Below, one piece after another: positions 1 through 7,994 of a stretch of DNA of 25,312 bases. The stretch lies in contig NZ_NPEA01000015.1 of the NCBI RefSeq assembly GCF_002812205.1, positions 1-25,312 on the forward strand, read 5' to 3'. The number at the start of each line of letters is the position of its first letter. Position 1 is the stretch's first letter. A model generated the notes under the pieces. It worked only from the letters and a program-made list of their open reading frames with translations, was not told the origin of the DNA and searched no databases. The stretch comes from Leptospira neocaledonica (GTDB lineage Bacteria > Spirochaetota > Leptospiria > Leptospirales > Leptospiraceae). A program made the position numbers and the translations under genes.

Positions 1-1392
1 CCCACCGCCTCCTCCTCCTGAGGAAGCAGAGCCGGAGAGATATTTTTTATCCTGATCAATGATATCGTTTGTACCTTTTGCAAAGTTGCGATCCGGAGTG
101 AAGTAAGTTCCCAAATTAGAAATATTGGAAGCGTCTATCCCACCTTTTCCTACGTTATACGTAATCGATTCGCTTACAGTCCCCCTGTCTGTTCTCCAAG
201 GAGAAACAGCGCTTATATTGGACCAAGCTCCGTTTGAATCGTAAGCAAGTGATCCCCATTCCACCCAGGAGCCATCGTAAAATCTAGTAGGATATCCAAG
301 GATCGCAAGAGTTGCAAATCCAGTGATGGATGATCTTACGTTAGTTCTGCAATAAGCAATGATCGTCTGTCCCTCCGTATATCCGTTCGTAGAAAGAAGA
401 TTTTGAAGATCGGATTTAGGCAGAAACTCCTTATTCGCGTTTATAAAATTCGCAAAAGGAAGACTCTTCGCACCTTTCACATGTCCTTCAAAAGGTGTAT
501 AACAGCTAGGAGTATCCGCGCAGGTAAGATTAGAAGGCCCTACAGTACTTCCGGTTCCGTCGTATTCCGTAGATGATCTAGCATCCATGATAAAACTTCC
601 CCCCACCGGAGCCGGAGTAGAATTCGTGAAAGTCGGATCGGTTATACCTTGGACGGCATTAAAAACATCTGCAAGTGTCGCTTGTAAAATTGTATGATCT
701 CTATACAAATTTCCTACAGCACCTGCTCCGCTTGTTGTAGGAACAGTGTAGGAAGACCCTCCAGTAAGTTGAGAGGCGGCGATCTTAGCGGAAGCTGCTC
801 CGTTCAAAACTGCTAGATGAGTTCTTTCTGCTCCCCAATAATACAATGTGTACCAAGATCGGAGAGTCATCATTAGGTTCCCGTCGGAAGGAATATCTTG
901 TGCGAGTACAATCAAATCCGTTGCGGGATTTACTCCAAAACGTTTTAAGAAAGCATCGATATTCTTTCCTTCCGGAACGATGGTCTCAGTATCGATCAGT
1001 CCATTAAACCTAGTCTGTCCGAAAAAAGTATAATCTGTAGACGAAGCAGAAATCCCATACACTTTCACGTTAGTCTCCGGTCTTATATAGGAACCGGAAA
1101 GCGCTCCTCCGCTAATCTGAAAAATAATCAATCTCCCGCTGATCGCAGATGGACGGTTCGCAGCCCAATTCGATCTCCAGGATTCCAGAGTGGATGCAGT
1201 GATCAATCCGTACGTATTACTATTATAATCATCGTTAGATGCTGACAATAGTTGTGAAGTCTCAAAAACTTGCACAGGTTGAACCAAAGCCAGTTTCTGA
1301 TATGGAGTGATATACTCCGGCGCATCACAGGATGCAAAAACCGAAATTAGTATAGAAAGAATTCCTAATTTTCTAATATTTAAATTTAACAT
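1..1392 (-). CDS. Rhodanese-like lipoprotein, 3' end outside the window
   Basis: The frame is open from ATG at 1392 down to base 1 (464 codons) with no stop, so the C-terminus is missing. The N-terminus is a lipoprotein signal peptide with lipobox FASC (Cys22). The mature protein starts with a DDYN...YGLI segment also present in the 2928-4475 protein, and the two can be followed side by side over most of their length, so they are paralogues. Near residue 348 is a rhodanese active-site loop, YCRTNVRSS, preceded by a domain that ends in a GHVKGAKSLPF-type stretch; this is the usual rhodanese order. The canonical loop is CRxGxR[TS]; here Asn replaces the Gly. The last visible residues are Ser-rich and then six Gly in a row. 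The gene follows the barrel gene by 12 bp and is probably co-transcribed with it. A surface or periplasmic sulfurtransferase (or thiol-binding) role is inferred from family; the substrate is unknown. Confidence 0.85.
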   Translation of the reverse strand, partial: MLNLNIRKLGILSILISVFASCDAPEYITPYQKLALVQPVQVFETSQLLSASNDDYNSNTYGLITASTLESWRSNWAANRPSAISGRLIIFQISGGALSGSYIRPETNVKVYGISASSTDYTFFGQTRFNGLIDTETIVPEGKNIDAFLKRFGVNPATDLIVLAQDIPSDGNLMMTLRSWYTLYYWGAERTHLAVLNGAASAKIAASQLTGGSSYTVPTTSGAGAVGNLYRDHTILQATLADVFNAVQGITDPTFTNSTPAPVGGSFIMDARSSTEYDGTGSTVGPSNLTCADTPSCYTPFEGHVKGAKSLPFANFINANKEFLPKSDLQNLLSTNGYTEGQTIIAYCRTNVRSSITGFATLAILGYPTRFYDGSWVEWGSLAYDSNGAWSNISAVSPWRTDRGTVSESITYNVGKGGIDASNISNLGTYFTPDRNFAKGTNDIIDQDKKYLSGSASSGGGGGG

Positions 1393-1404
1393 ATTCCCCT
1401 CCGA

Positions 1405-2376
1405 TCATAGGTTAAATGGAAAATTGATTAGGAACCCGAAGGTTCTTAAAATTGCGGTGTTATAACCGGAATAGGTATGAGAATAGAAGAAGTTATAGTA
1501 ATTCCCATATTTATCCGTATAACCTAAACTCACTTCGAGATTATGATATATTTCTTTTCTTCCCCAAGCTGGCCTTTCATGTTCCAGGTAATAGCTATAC
1601 CAATCCGTTCCAAAAGGTGCAATCGAGGGTGTATCTACTTGGATCAAGTTTAGAGGAGGAGTTCCTTTAGGATCTGCAAACGCGTATCCCCCCTGACCGA
1701 TCTGGCCTCTACTCCCCACAATGAAGATAAATGAATCTAAGAAACGTTTGTATAATGCTCCGTAATACAGAACATCATCCGGCACAGGCTTTTCTCTTCT
1801 TCGATAACTCCATTCTCCAAGAGCGCCTAAGCCCCAGACATTAAAGTCTTTACCTAAGTAAATATTTACTTCTGCACCATTAGCTCCATCTCCGAGAGCT
1901 TGAGGGTTTCTATCATAATCCCCCTTTTTTATTCCACCAATCCTTACGCTGACTGTCGGAATCCAGATAGATTCGAAATCGTATTCATCCAAAACCTTAT
2001 AACGTAAACCGGCCCTGGAATCTATGATCCCGTATTTATCAGGCTGCTCCGGAGAAGTTAAGGTACCAAAATAGCGGTCTATCAACTGGGTCCTTCCCAA
2101 TTTACCGAAACCGGTTTGTAGATCCACAGTCAAGCGGTCGGTAATGCCGTATTCGAAAGCAAGAGCACCCACATTGATACGAACATCATCGTCGTAAGTT
2201 GTATGGTATTTACCTACATAAGCCGAATCATAAACTGAATTCACTGCAGTAGTCCGAACCCATAATTGTCTTTGGTAAGGGGCCCATACCGTCTGAGAAA
2301 ATAATTCCCCGATAAAAATAGGTTGGGCCAAAAATAGAAGGGGAAGAAAAACTCCCTTCTTAAATAAAGATTTCAT
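1405..2376 (-). CDS. Probable outer-membrane beta-barrel protein
   Basis: A 323-residue protein with an N-terminal signal peptide (basic MKSLFKKG, then a hydrophobic core ending near FSQ). The rest is rich in alternating aromatic/polar strands, Gly and Tyr, with repeated turn-like segments, and it ends in a strand finishing ...INFPFNL. A short terminal strand with aromatic residues is typical of outer-membrane barrels. No plug domain or TonB box is visible. I do not recognise the precise family. It lies 18 bp downstream of the small secreted-protein gene and 12 bp upstream of the rhodanese-like lipoprotein gene, so the three form a probable operon. This context suggests an outer-membrane pore or anchor serving the rhodanese partner, which is inference only. 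Confidence 0.75.
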   Translation of the reverse strand: MKSLFKKGVFLPLLFLAQPIFIGELFSQTVWAPYQRQLWVRTTAVNSVYDSAYVGKYHTTYDDDVRINVGALAFEYGITDRLTVDLQTGFGKLGRTQLIDRYFGTLTSPEQPDKYGIIDSRAGLRYKVLDEYDFESIWIPTVSVRIGGIKKGDYDRNPQALGDGANGAEVNIYLGKDFNVWGLGALGEWSYRRREKPVPDDVLYYGALYKRFLDSFIFIVGSRGQIGQGGYAFADPKGTPPLNLIQVDTPSIAPFGTDWYSYYLEHERPAWGRKEIYHNLEVSLGYTDKYGNYYNFFYSHTYSGYNTAILRTFGFLINFPFNL

Positions 2377-2394
2377 TATATGATGATTCCCTGA

Positions 2395-2763
2395 TTAATC
2401 CTTTTTTTCCTCCAACTTCACGTTGAAGCGGATGCTTACGAAAAATTCCAAAGCGGAAATCTGTTCTTCGGATAATTTGCCTGCCAAATCCTCCAGGTTT
2501 ACCCTTCCTTTTTCGGAGTTGGGTAAAGAGCCTTGAAGATATTCCAAACGGTTTTTCTGGGATTTGACTAGATCTTCTTTTTTGGCATCTAAGGCGACCT
2601 CTGCGTTGTAGATTGCCTTGCCTAAATTGAATTTTTCCCTTTCTTTTCCACGAAGAGCTTGCCCGGCAACCCCGCCGCCGCCGAATCCTCCGGAAGCTAA
2701 AATCCCTTGCAAAGAAGAGAAGGTCAGTGCGCCGATCAGCGCGTATATATATAATATTTTCAT
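2395..2763 (-). CDS. Small Gly-rich exported protein, first gene of the barrel/rhodanese operon
   Basis: A 122-residue protein with a clear signal peptide (MKILYIYALIGALTF... to about residue 24), then a short Gly-rich stretch (SGGFGGGG) and a charged helical body. The start is supported by an AGAGGGAG Shine-Dalgarno about 10 bases upstream of ATG 2763. The layout of the body (FNLGKAIYN near the start, LSEEQISALEFFVS at the end) resembles the first and last helices of small class I cytochromes c, but there is no CxxCH and in fact no Cys in the mature part, so it does not bind haem covalently. The function is not recognised. It is followed after 18 bp by the beta-barrel gene and is probably the promoter-proximal gene of that operon. 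Confidence 0.75.
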   Translation of the reverse strand: MKILYIYALIGALTFSSLQGILASGGFGGGGVAGQALRGKEREKFNLGKAIYNAEVALDAKKEDLVKSQKNRLEYLQGSLPNSEKGRVNLEDLAGKLSEEQISALEFFVSIRFNVKLEEKKD

Positions 2764-2840
2764 AAAGCAGTAACTCCCTCTTTTTTTTATAGTCCGCCTT
2801 AAAAACTTAGGTTATCGATAAGTGTTTAGTCGCGGGCTTC

Positions 2841-2869
2841 AAGAACCTGGACCATTGGGACAGGTTCTT
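2841..2869. repeat. 29-bp near-perfect palindrome upstream of the 2395-2763 operon
   Basis: The arms AAGAACCTG and CAGGTTCTT match perfectly over 9 bp, and the 11-base centre contains a second symmetric core, CCATTGG. It lies 78-106 bases upstream of the ATG at 2763 and downstream of the terminator at 2884-2907. No T-run follows on either strand, so it is not a typical intrinsic terminator; an operator or an RNA hairpin is more likely. Confidence 0.55.
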
Positions 2870-2883
2870 ATGTTACAGAATTG

Positions 2884-2907
2884 AAAAAAGGCGGAGATAT
2901 CTCCGCC
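2884..2907 (-). terminator. Rho-independent terminator of the 2928-4475 gene
   Basis: On the minus strand the sequence GGCGGAGATATCTCCGCC is a perfect inverted repeat (bases 2890-2907) followed immediately by six T residues. It begins 20 bases after the stop codon of the rhodanese-like gene. This is a textbook intrinsic terminator and separates that gene from the operon that follows. Confidence 0.9.
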
Positions 2908-2927
2908 CAACGTATATAAATTTTGAT

Positions 2928-4475
2928 TTATTGGTTTTTGTAGTTCCAATCCTCTACGAAAGCTTTCTTGGTAGTAGTCGCCGAAGAGTTGATTTGGAAA
3001 TAATCTACAGTAGATTTTTTCACACCTGTATTGTAGTGAGCTCCTAAACCGGATCCTCTTGCGCCTGATTCAATCACTCCTTGAACATCTGGAGCGAATT
3101 TAGCAGGAATAGAAGGAAAAGTTGCAGCTCCTGCACTCACGTCGTCATTGAAATTCGCCGGAGGGAAAGCTCCCGCGAGTAATCCAAAGATGCTCCAACC
3201 GTCTTCAACGAATACGGAAGGACGGCCCAAAATCAACTGAGTGGAAATACCGCTTGTTTGAGTTCTAGTGTTAGTTCTGCAGTATTGAAGAATGGTTTGT
3301 CCTTCTTCGTATGCAGGAGCACCTGAGTTAGGTCCACCAGTAGTTCCGTATGTATCCCAAATATCCTGAACGTCAGCTTTAGACTTGAACTTCAAAGTAT
3401 TAAAAGTTCCTGCAGCAGAAGCACCGTAAGCATAGGTGTTATCCAGGTTCGCACGTTCAACTACATTGTAGTGAGGGACAAAGATCGCTCCTTTCAAGTG
3501 ACCTTCGAATGCAATCGCTCCACCAGAAGTTTTTGTGGTTCCGGTAGCGTTCTCATCTCCGTTATACTCCTGCCAACCTGCCGAAGCAGTATAAGATCCG
3601 ATTGTATTGGTATTATTCTTAGTTCTGTTATCAGAGATCAAAACAGTGGAAGAGAGACCCTTCACGCTATGATTTCCGTTATTTTTTACTACTTCAATTA
3701 CGTCTTCGATACTTAAAGTTAAGATTCTGTTATCTACATTCTTCAGTTGTTTAACTGAGAAAGTTCCATTTAAAGGCGGAACAGACTCGTCAGTATCATT
3801 ACCTAATTCTGCTTCAGGGAATTGACCTTTGATAGTTCCATTTAGGATCGCAAGATGCTCGTGAGCCACACCCCAATATCTTAATGAATAATGTTGGTGA
3901 CCGATAGAACCATAGTTGTCTCCGTTACCGCTTGCAAATACGATTAAGTCCTTAGTAGGATCAACTCCATACGTATGGAACCACTCGTCAATATTTGCAC
4001 CGCTAATAAGACCGAAACCTCCAGTAGCAGCAGTACCACCAGGGATAGAGATTAAATCGTTATCTCTAGTCTCTCTGAAAGTTTTCCAGGAATAAAGTGC
4101 AGAATTGTTTCCATCGACAGCGAAGAAAACTTTTACTCCGGTCTTAGGAAGAATTAAACTTTTATTCGCATCTGCACCCACTTTGCTAGTTTGGTAAATC
4201 ACTAAGTTTCCGGTAATACCTGCAGGCTTATTATTCGCCCAATCGTTCACCCATGTTCTGAGAGTGTCCGCCGAAATAAGACCATATTGGTTTTCGTTAT
4301 AATCATCCGCAGATTCGATCGATAAATCGGAAGCACTCGCAACTTTTACGCCTGATGCTCCTCCGCCGATTGCAGCTAATGCAAGTGCGGAACTGTCAGA
4401 AGATCCTTCTCCACAATTCCCGAGTAATCCCAGCGCAATTGCCAGGAGGCTCGAATAAATGAGCGTATTTTTCAT
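2928..4475 (-). CDS. Rhodanese-like lipoprotein (second paralogue)
   Basis: A 515-residue protein with a lipoprotein signal peptide and lipobox LGNC (Cys20), then a Ser/Ala/Gly linker. It repeats the plan of the 1-1392 protein: DDYN...YGLI near residues 56-66, a long N-terminal domain, a YWG...HLAILNG segment, and a rhodanese active loop QYCRTNTRTQ with Cys399, preceded by GHLKGAIFVPH. Two rhodanese-like domains are likely, only the second carrying the Cys. Asn replaces the Gly of the usual CRxGxR loop in both paralogues. The ATG at 4475 has an AAGGAGAAC Shine-Dalgarno. The gene ends in a strong terminator and so is monocistronic, and its leader shares sequence boxes with that of the XRE-cupin regulator gene. 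An envelope sulfurtransferase is the best guess; the substrate is unknown. Confidence 0.87.
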   Translation of the reverse strand: MKNTLIYSSLLAIALGLLGNCGEGSSDSSALALAAIGGGASGVKVASASDLSIESADDYNENQYGLISADTLRTWVNDWANNKPAGITGNLVIYQTSKVGADANKSLILPKTGVKVFFAVDGNNSALYSWKTFRETRDNDLISIPGGTAATGGFGLISGANIDEWFHTYGVDPTKDLIVFASGNGDNYGSIGHQHYSLRYWGVAHEHLAILNGTIKGQFPEAELGNDTDESVPPLNGTFSVKQLKNVDNRILTLSIEDVIEVVKNNGNHSVKGLSSTVLISDNRTKNNTNTIGSYTASAGWQEYNGDENATGTTKTSGGAIAFEGHLKGAIFVPHYNVVERANLDNTYAYGASAAGTFNTLKFKSKADVQDIWDTYGTTGGPNSGAPAYEEGQTILQYCRTNTRTQTSGISTQLILGRPSVFVEDGWSIFGLLAGAFPPANFNDDVSAGAATFPSIPAKFAPDVQGVIESGARGSGLGAHYNTGVKKSTVDYFQINSSATTTKKAFVEDWNYKNQ

Positions 4476-4478
4476 TTT

Positions 4479-4525
4479 GTTCTCCTTAAATGCTGGTCCG
4501 GTCGGGGTTCCCTCATGTTTATTCC
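4479..4525 (-). promoter_or_regulatory. Leader boxes shared with the XRE-cupin gene (rhodanese copy)
   Basis: Read on the minus strand the leader has GGAATAAACA (4516-4525), then CCGGACCAG (4493-4501), then TAAGGAGAAC just before the ATG at 4475. The same three boxes, in the same order, precede the regulator gene at 5452. Here the first two boxes are 14 bases apart; in the other leader they are 5 apart. The third box contains the ribosome binding site. Shared control by one regulator is the inference. Confidence 0.5.
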
Positions 4526-4867
4526 ACAGCGGACTCTAAGCACAAAGTCGAGACAAGGCTCCGTTTTTACCAAGATTATTTCAATATAACGAACATATTA
4601 TCTAATTAATTGGACAATATATTGCATTAACGCATCAATTTCTTAAACAAAACGGAGTAGACTCTAAAAAATTGGAAACAAAATGAATGTAAAAAATGAT
4701 TTTTGTGAATATATGCAATACAAGCGTTCGTTAAAGCGAACATTCAAAAATTAGAAATTACCTTTTTATAAAGTTATTCGCCTTACGAATGCACATGCGG
4801 GCCCAGATCTAATTATACGCCTGCCCTTTTGGAATTGAAATTAGTGAATGGAGAAAGAGATTTGATT
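4526..4867. other. A+T-rich intergenic region with several short palindromes
   Basis: No plausible gene is seen. The region probably carries the promoter for the 2928-4475 gene and the 3' untranslated part of the regulator gene. It contains CAATATATTG (4615-4624, perfect palindrome), GTTCG-N6-CGAAC (4726-4741) and ATTCG-N5-CGAAT (4776-4790), and the string CGAACAT occurs twice (near 4590 and 4737). I could not fix a convincing -35/-10 pair. Confidence 0.4.
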
Positions 4868-5452
4868 TTAATCGTCGGAAAGAGAAGAGGACCAGATCAG
4901 GTAGGAATCTTTCTCCCCTAAATTTGCAAGTTCTTGCAGGTCTTTTCCCAAGAAGGTCATGCTGTCTCCCTCTTGTAGATCGAACCATTTCCCTCCTACT
5001 TTCAAACGAAGCGCACCTGATTGTAGGAACAAATTCTGTCTTTGTTTGGATTGAACTTTTGTAATAAAGGTTTTAGCGACTCCAGGAAGAAGTCTGATTT
5101 CAAACAATCTAGTCTGAAATCTAGTTTCTTCATGAAGAAGAGGACGGATCACAAACTGGTTCTCTTCTACTGAATTTTCGGTGGAGTCTTCTTTCCTATA
5201 AATTTTAGGAAATTCTTCCTTAGAAAATTCCATAAGACTGGACAAAGGTAAACGGATTGCCTTTGAAATTTTCCATAATAGCGCAATAGAAGGTGCAGCC
5301 TTTCCAGATTCTACAAGGCTTAACATTCCTCGACTGACCTGAGATAATTCTGCAAGCTTTCCAAGAGAAAGACCTAACTCTTGTCTTCTCTTTCGAACCA
5401 AGGTCCCAATAGATTGGATCAAACCTCTTTCAATCGGATCGATCGTTGGCAT
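4868..5452 (-). CDS. XRE-family regulator with C-terminal cupin domain
   Basis: A 194-residue protein. Residues about 12-70 form a helix-turn-helix of the Cro/C1/XRE type (RKRRQELGLSLGKLAELSQV followed by SRGMLSLVESGKAAPS). Residues about 105-190 form a small cupin barrel (SGALRLKVGG...LQEGDSMTF). This is the usual layout of XRE-cupin repressors/activators whose cupin senses a small ligand. The usual cupin His near the end is not apparent (LQELANLG where PHxxxN is common), so metal binding is doubtful. The ATG at 5452 has an AAGGAGAAC Shine-Dalgarno. A palindrome and the boxes shared with the rhodanese gene lie directly upstream, suggesting autoregulation and control of the neighbouring rhodanese-like lipoprotein. 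Confidence 0.88.
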   Translation of the reverse strand: MPTIDPIERGLIQSIGTLVRKRRQELGLSLGKLAELSQVSRGMLSLVESGKAAPSIALLWKISKAIRLPLSSLMEFSKEEFPKIYRKEDSTENSVEENQFVIRPLLHEETRFQTRLFEIRLLPGVAKTFITKVQSKQRQNLFLQSGALRLKVGGKWFDLQEGDSMTFLGKDLQELANLGEKDSYLIWSSSLSDD

Positions 5453-5458
5453 ACTCGG

Positions 5459-5492
5459 TTCTCCTTACTGGTCCGGAATTTTGTTTATTCCG
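5459..5492 (-). promoter_or_regulatory. Leader boxes and operator-like palindrome of the XRE-cupin gene
   Basis: The minus-strand leader carries GGAATAAACA (5482-5491), CCGGACCAG (5468-5476) and TAAGGAGAAC, as in front of the 2928-4475 gene. Overlapping these is a perfect inverted repeat CGGAAT-N7-ATTCCG (5474-5492), 22 bases upstream of the start codon. Its position and symmetry fit an autoregulatory operator. The palindrome itself is not preserved in the rhodanese copy, so the shared boxes and the palindrome may be different sites. Confidence 0.5.
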
Positions 5493-5580
5493 AACAGTTA
5501 TAATAACATTTCATCCAACTTATTGGAAATACTGTCCAAAATAACAATCAAAATTCTTTCAAAGGAGAAAAAAATCTTAT

Positions 5581-6963
5581 TTAGCCCAAAAGTGACGGTT
5601 TTTCGAGAGAATTGGTGATTTTAGAAGAAAACCTAATTCGAAACCAAATAAGAAGAATAGGAATGAAAAGAAAACTGATCGAGATTAACAGAAAATCCGG
5701 ATGTGCATAATAACCTTTTTCTAATACGGATTTCCAATCTCCCAGATTCGCGTAGTTCAAATAAGAGATCTGTCCCAAGAACAAAAACGCCCAAGAAGGC
5801 CAAAAGAACCGCGAGATCCTGAGTAAAAAGGGTAACATCCAAAGTAAATACCAGGCGTTTACCACAGGGGAGAAATAAAAGAATAAGAAGAAGGTAATGG
5901 AAAGCTTCTCTTCTTCTCCCAAACAGTATGAATATCTTTTATTCAAAAAAAATAATATGCTTAAAACAGCCGGAAAGGCCCAGAATACCCGAGAATATTC
6001 TCCAAATATAGTATGAAGAATATTATAACCCAAGGGGAAGAATGTAAAACTTCCTATAAACCGACTTAGAGCTGTAAAATCCGTTTCTTTGGAAAAGAAT
6101 AGAAAAGGAGAATAGACTAAGACTATCCCCAAAACAGAAAAGGTTGCATCTATTCCTGCCTTTTTCCAATTACGATCCCTGTCCCAATGCAACTTTAATA
6201 AAAACGGGAAAAGTAAAACCCCGAATCCTTTTACAGCAAGGCTGAGCCCCCAGATAAAAAAACTTAAACGAAACCTATACTTCTCCGCTAAATAAAAAGA
6301 ATAAAACAAGAGAAAGATCCCAAGAATATCCGGATGGGCGTTCAGAAAAACTTCTTTGATGAGAATCGGATTCCAAAAATATAAAGCAGAAGAACGAGCT
6401 CCATACTTAACCCTGATCAAAAAAAATAGAAGAATGTCCGGAGCTAAAAGAAAAACTTTGAGAGCCCAGAGCTTCCAAGGAAATAAAAGATGAATGAGAT
6501 AGAAATAAATTTCTAACACTGGGCCATAGATGGTGGGCCAGTCGGGATGATTGATCCTGGAAAGTATTTCCGTTCTGGTAGGATCTAATTCTCCAAAAAA
6601 AGCTTCAGGAGTGATTCCATAAGGACTTCCTTTTTCGGAGCTGATCCATCCATCCCAAAGATAACGCGCCCAATCGTCTTCGAAGATAGGAGCGGAAAAG
6701 ATCAAAATAACTCGAACCAGAAGTCCTAAAAAAAAACTTAATTTTCCGGCTGTTTCAAAAGTTTTAGAAAGAAATAAAAATCCATAAACAACACTTAGCC
6801 CGCAGAACCCGAGAATATACAAAGTTCCGCTTAAACTTCTTTCCCAATTTGTCCTTTCCCAGAACTGGAAAATGCATAGGTAAGCAAGGGTTACAAGGAT
6901 CCAAATCAGATTTGTCCGAGTTAAAATGTGACTTCTTCTCTCTTTATTCCTTTCGAATTCCAA
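5581..6963 (-). CDS. Polytopic GT-C type glycosyltransferase (GT87/mannosyltransferase-like)
   Basis: About 460 residues with roughly ten hydrophobic membrane segments. After the first helices comes the acidic/aromatic motif EDDWARYLWDGW (about residues 95-106), typical of the first periplasmic loop of GT-C enzymes that use polyprenyl-phosphate sugars. A second conserved-looking loop has the NHPDWPTIYGP segment. I chose TTG 6963 as start because GAGGGAA lies 7 bases upstream; ATG at 6996 or 7011 in the same frame would add 11 or 16 residues but has no visible Shine-Dalgarno. It is divergent from the sulfurtransferase gene, and a GT2 polyprenyl-phosphate-type glycosyltransferase lies 2.4 kb away, which could supply the lipid-linked sugar. 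The acceptor is unknown. Confidence 0.8.
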   Translation of the reverse strand: MEFERNKERRSHILTRTNLIWILVTLAYLCIFQFWERTNWERSLSGTLYILGFCGLSVVYGFLFLSKTFETAGKLSFFLGLLVRVILIFSAPIFEDDWARYLWDGWISSEKGSPYGITPEAFFGELDPTRTEILSRINHPDWPTIYGPVLEIYFYLIHLLFPWKLWALKVFLLAPDILLFFLIRVKYGARSSALYFWNPILIKEVFLNAHPDILGIFLLFYSFYLAEKYRFRLSFFIWGLSLAVKGFGVLLFPFLLKLHWDRDRNWKKAGIDATFSVLGIVLVYSPFLFFSKETDFTALSRFIGSFTFFPLGYNILHTIFGEYSRVFWAFPAVLSILFFLNKRYSYCLGEEEKLSITFFLFFYFSPVVNAWYLLWMLPFLLRISRFFWPSWAFLFLGQISYLNYANLGDWKSVLEKGYYAHPDFLLISISFLFIPILLIWFRIRFSSKITNSLEKPSLLG

Positions 6964-7099
6964 GGTCCAGTTCCCTCTTTCACCGTTACATACCATTAAA
7001 AATACGGACATTTGTCTGTAATATTAAAAATATTCTGTTATATAGGATTTTTTGTATTACTTATTGACGAGTTTTACGCCCCAACCCAAGTTAGCCCAA

Positions 7100-7984
7100 A
7101 TGAAACTCTTAATCTCCTTTGCCCTCGTTTTTCTCATTTCCTCTTCTCTTCTTGCCTCCGAAAAACTTTCCGGAGTCAGGGGATGGTTTATCAGCGCGCC
7201 AGAAGCATTGTATCTTTACGGGCAAGGCGCTGTGTTCGTAGACGCAAGAGATGGGATCAAAGTATCCACATTTTCCAAGTCTGTTCCCTTGGGTTGGCAA
7301 GAGATCTCTCAGAAGGAATTTCCTAACCAAGGAAATCTAATCCAGGCTTCGGAAGCAAAGGAACTACTACGCAAAAAAGGTTTGGATTTTAATAAGATCG
7401 TATTGGTATTCGGGGATCCAACAGGTGGATGGGGAGAAGAAGGTAGGATCGTTTGGTCATTGCGCACATTAGGTTTTTCTAAATCTTTCGTAGTCGATGG
7501 AGGAATTAACGCTTTGCAAAAAGCTTCTAACTCTCCTATCCCGATCCGCCCGGAAATTCTTTCTAAAATAAACGCGTCCGCTTTGGAAAATAAAAATTGG
7601 TCCGCAGATTCAAAATTGGTCCTAAACGAACTATCGGATAAAAAATTCGCATTCATAGACACCAGAGAAGAAAGAGAATTTTTGGGGCAAACTCCTTACG
7701 GAGAGTCCAGAGGAGGACATCTTCCCGGAGCAAAGTGGATTTATTATAAACAATTTTTGGATAAAGACGGATTTTTATTAAGCGAATCCAAGATCGTAGC
7801 TAAATTATACGAATTAGGGATTTCCAAAGATAAGACAGTGATCTCTTATTGTACTGGAGGGGTAAGGTCCGGCTGGATGACATCCGTTCTGGTTTCCTTG
7901 GGTTATAACGCAAAAAATTATGCAGGATCTATGTGGGAATGGTCTTCTAAAGGGGATCAAAACCACCCCTTAGTAACTAGATAA
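7100..7984 (+). CDS. Periplasmic two-domain sulfurtransferase (rhodanese)
   Basis: A 294-residue protein. I chose ATG 7100 because it gives a good signal peptide (MKLLISFALVFLISSSLLA, cleavage before SEK); a TTG 48 bases upstream would put extra residues before it. Two rhodanese domains follow. The N-terminal one (AVFVDARDG..., then FGDPTGGWGEEGR) has no catalytic Cys. The C-terminal one (FIDTREEREFLG, GGHLPGAKWI, then YCTGGVRSG) has Cys251 in a standard CxGGxRS loop, so it should be active in moving sulfane sulfur to thiols or cyanide. The cytochrome c gene begins 10 bp downstream and is probably co-transcribed, suggesting that the sulfur reaction and periplasmic electron transfer are linked. 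Confidence 0.9.
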   Translation: MKLLISFALVFLISSSLLASEKLSGVRGWFISAPEALYLYGQGAVFVDARDGIKVSTFSKSVPLGWQEISQKEFPNQGNLIQASEAKELLRKKGLDFNKIVLVFGDPTGGWGEEGRIVWSLRTLGFSKSFVVDGGINALQKASNSPIPIRPEILSKINASALENKNWSADSKLVLNELSDKKFAFIDTREEREFLGQTPYGESRGGHLPGAKWIYYKQFLDKDGFLLSESKIVAKLYELGISKDKTVISYCTGGVRSGWMTSVLVSLGYNAKNYAGSMWEWSSKGDQNHPLVTR

Positions 7985-7994
7985 AATTTTTATA

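Noticed and set aside
848..1033. A 61-codon plus-strand frame within the left-edge rhodanese-like gene
   Set aside because: It is antisense to a coherent lipoprotein frame that is open over 464 codons and has a paralogue nearby.
7012..7330. Open frames in other registers over the sulfurtransferase start
   Set aside because: They overlap a signal peptide and rhodanese domain that fit the family, so these frames are shadows.
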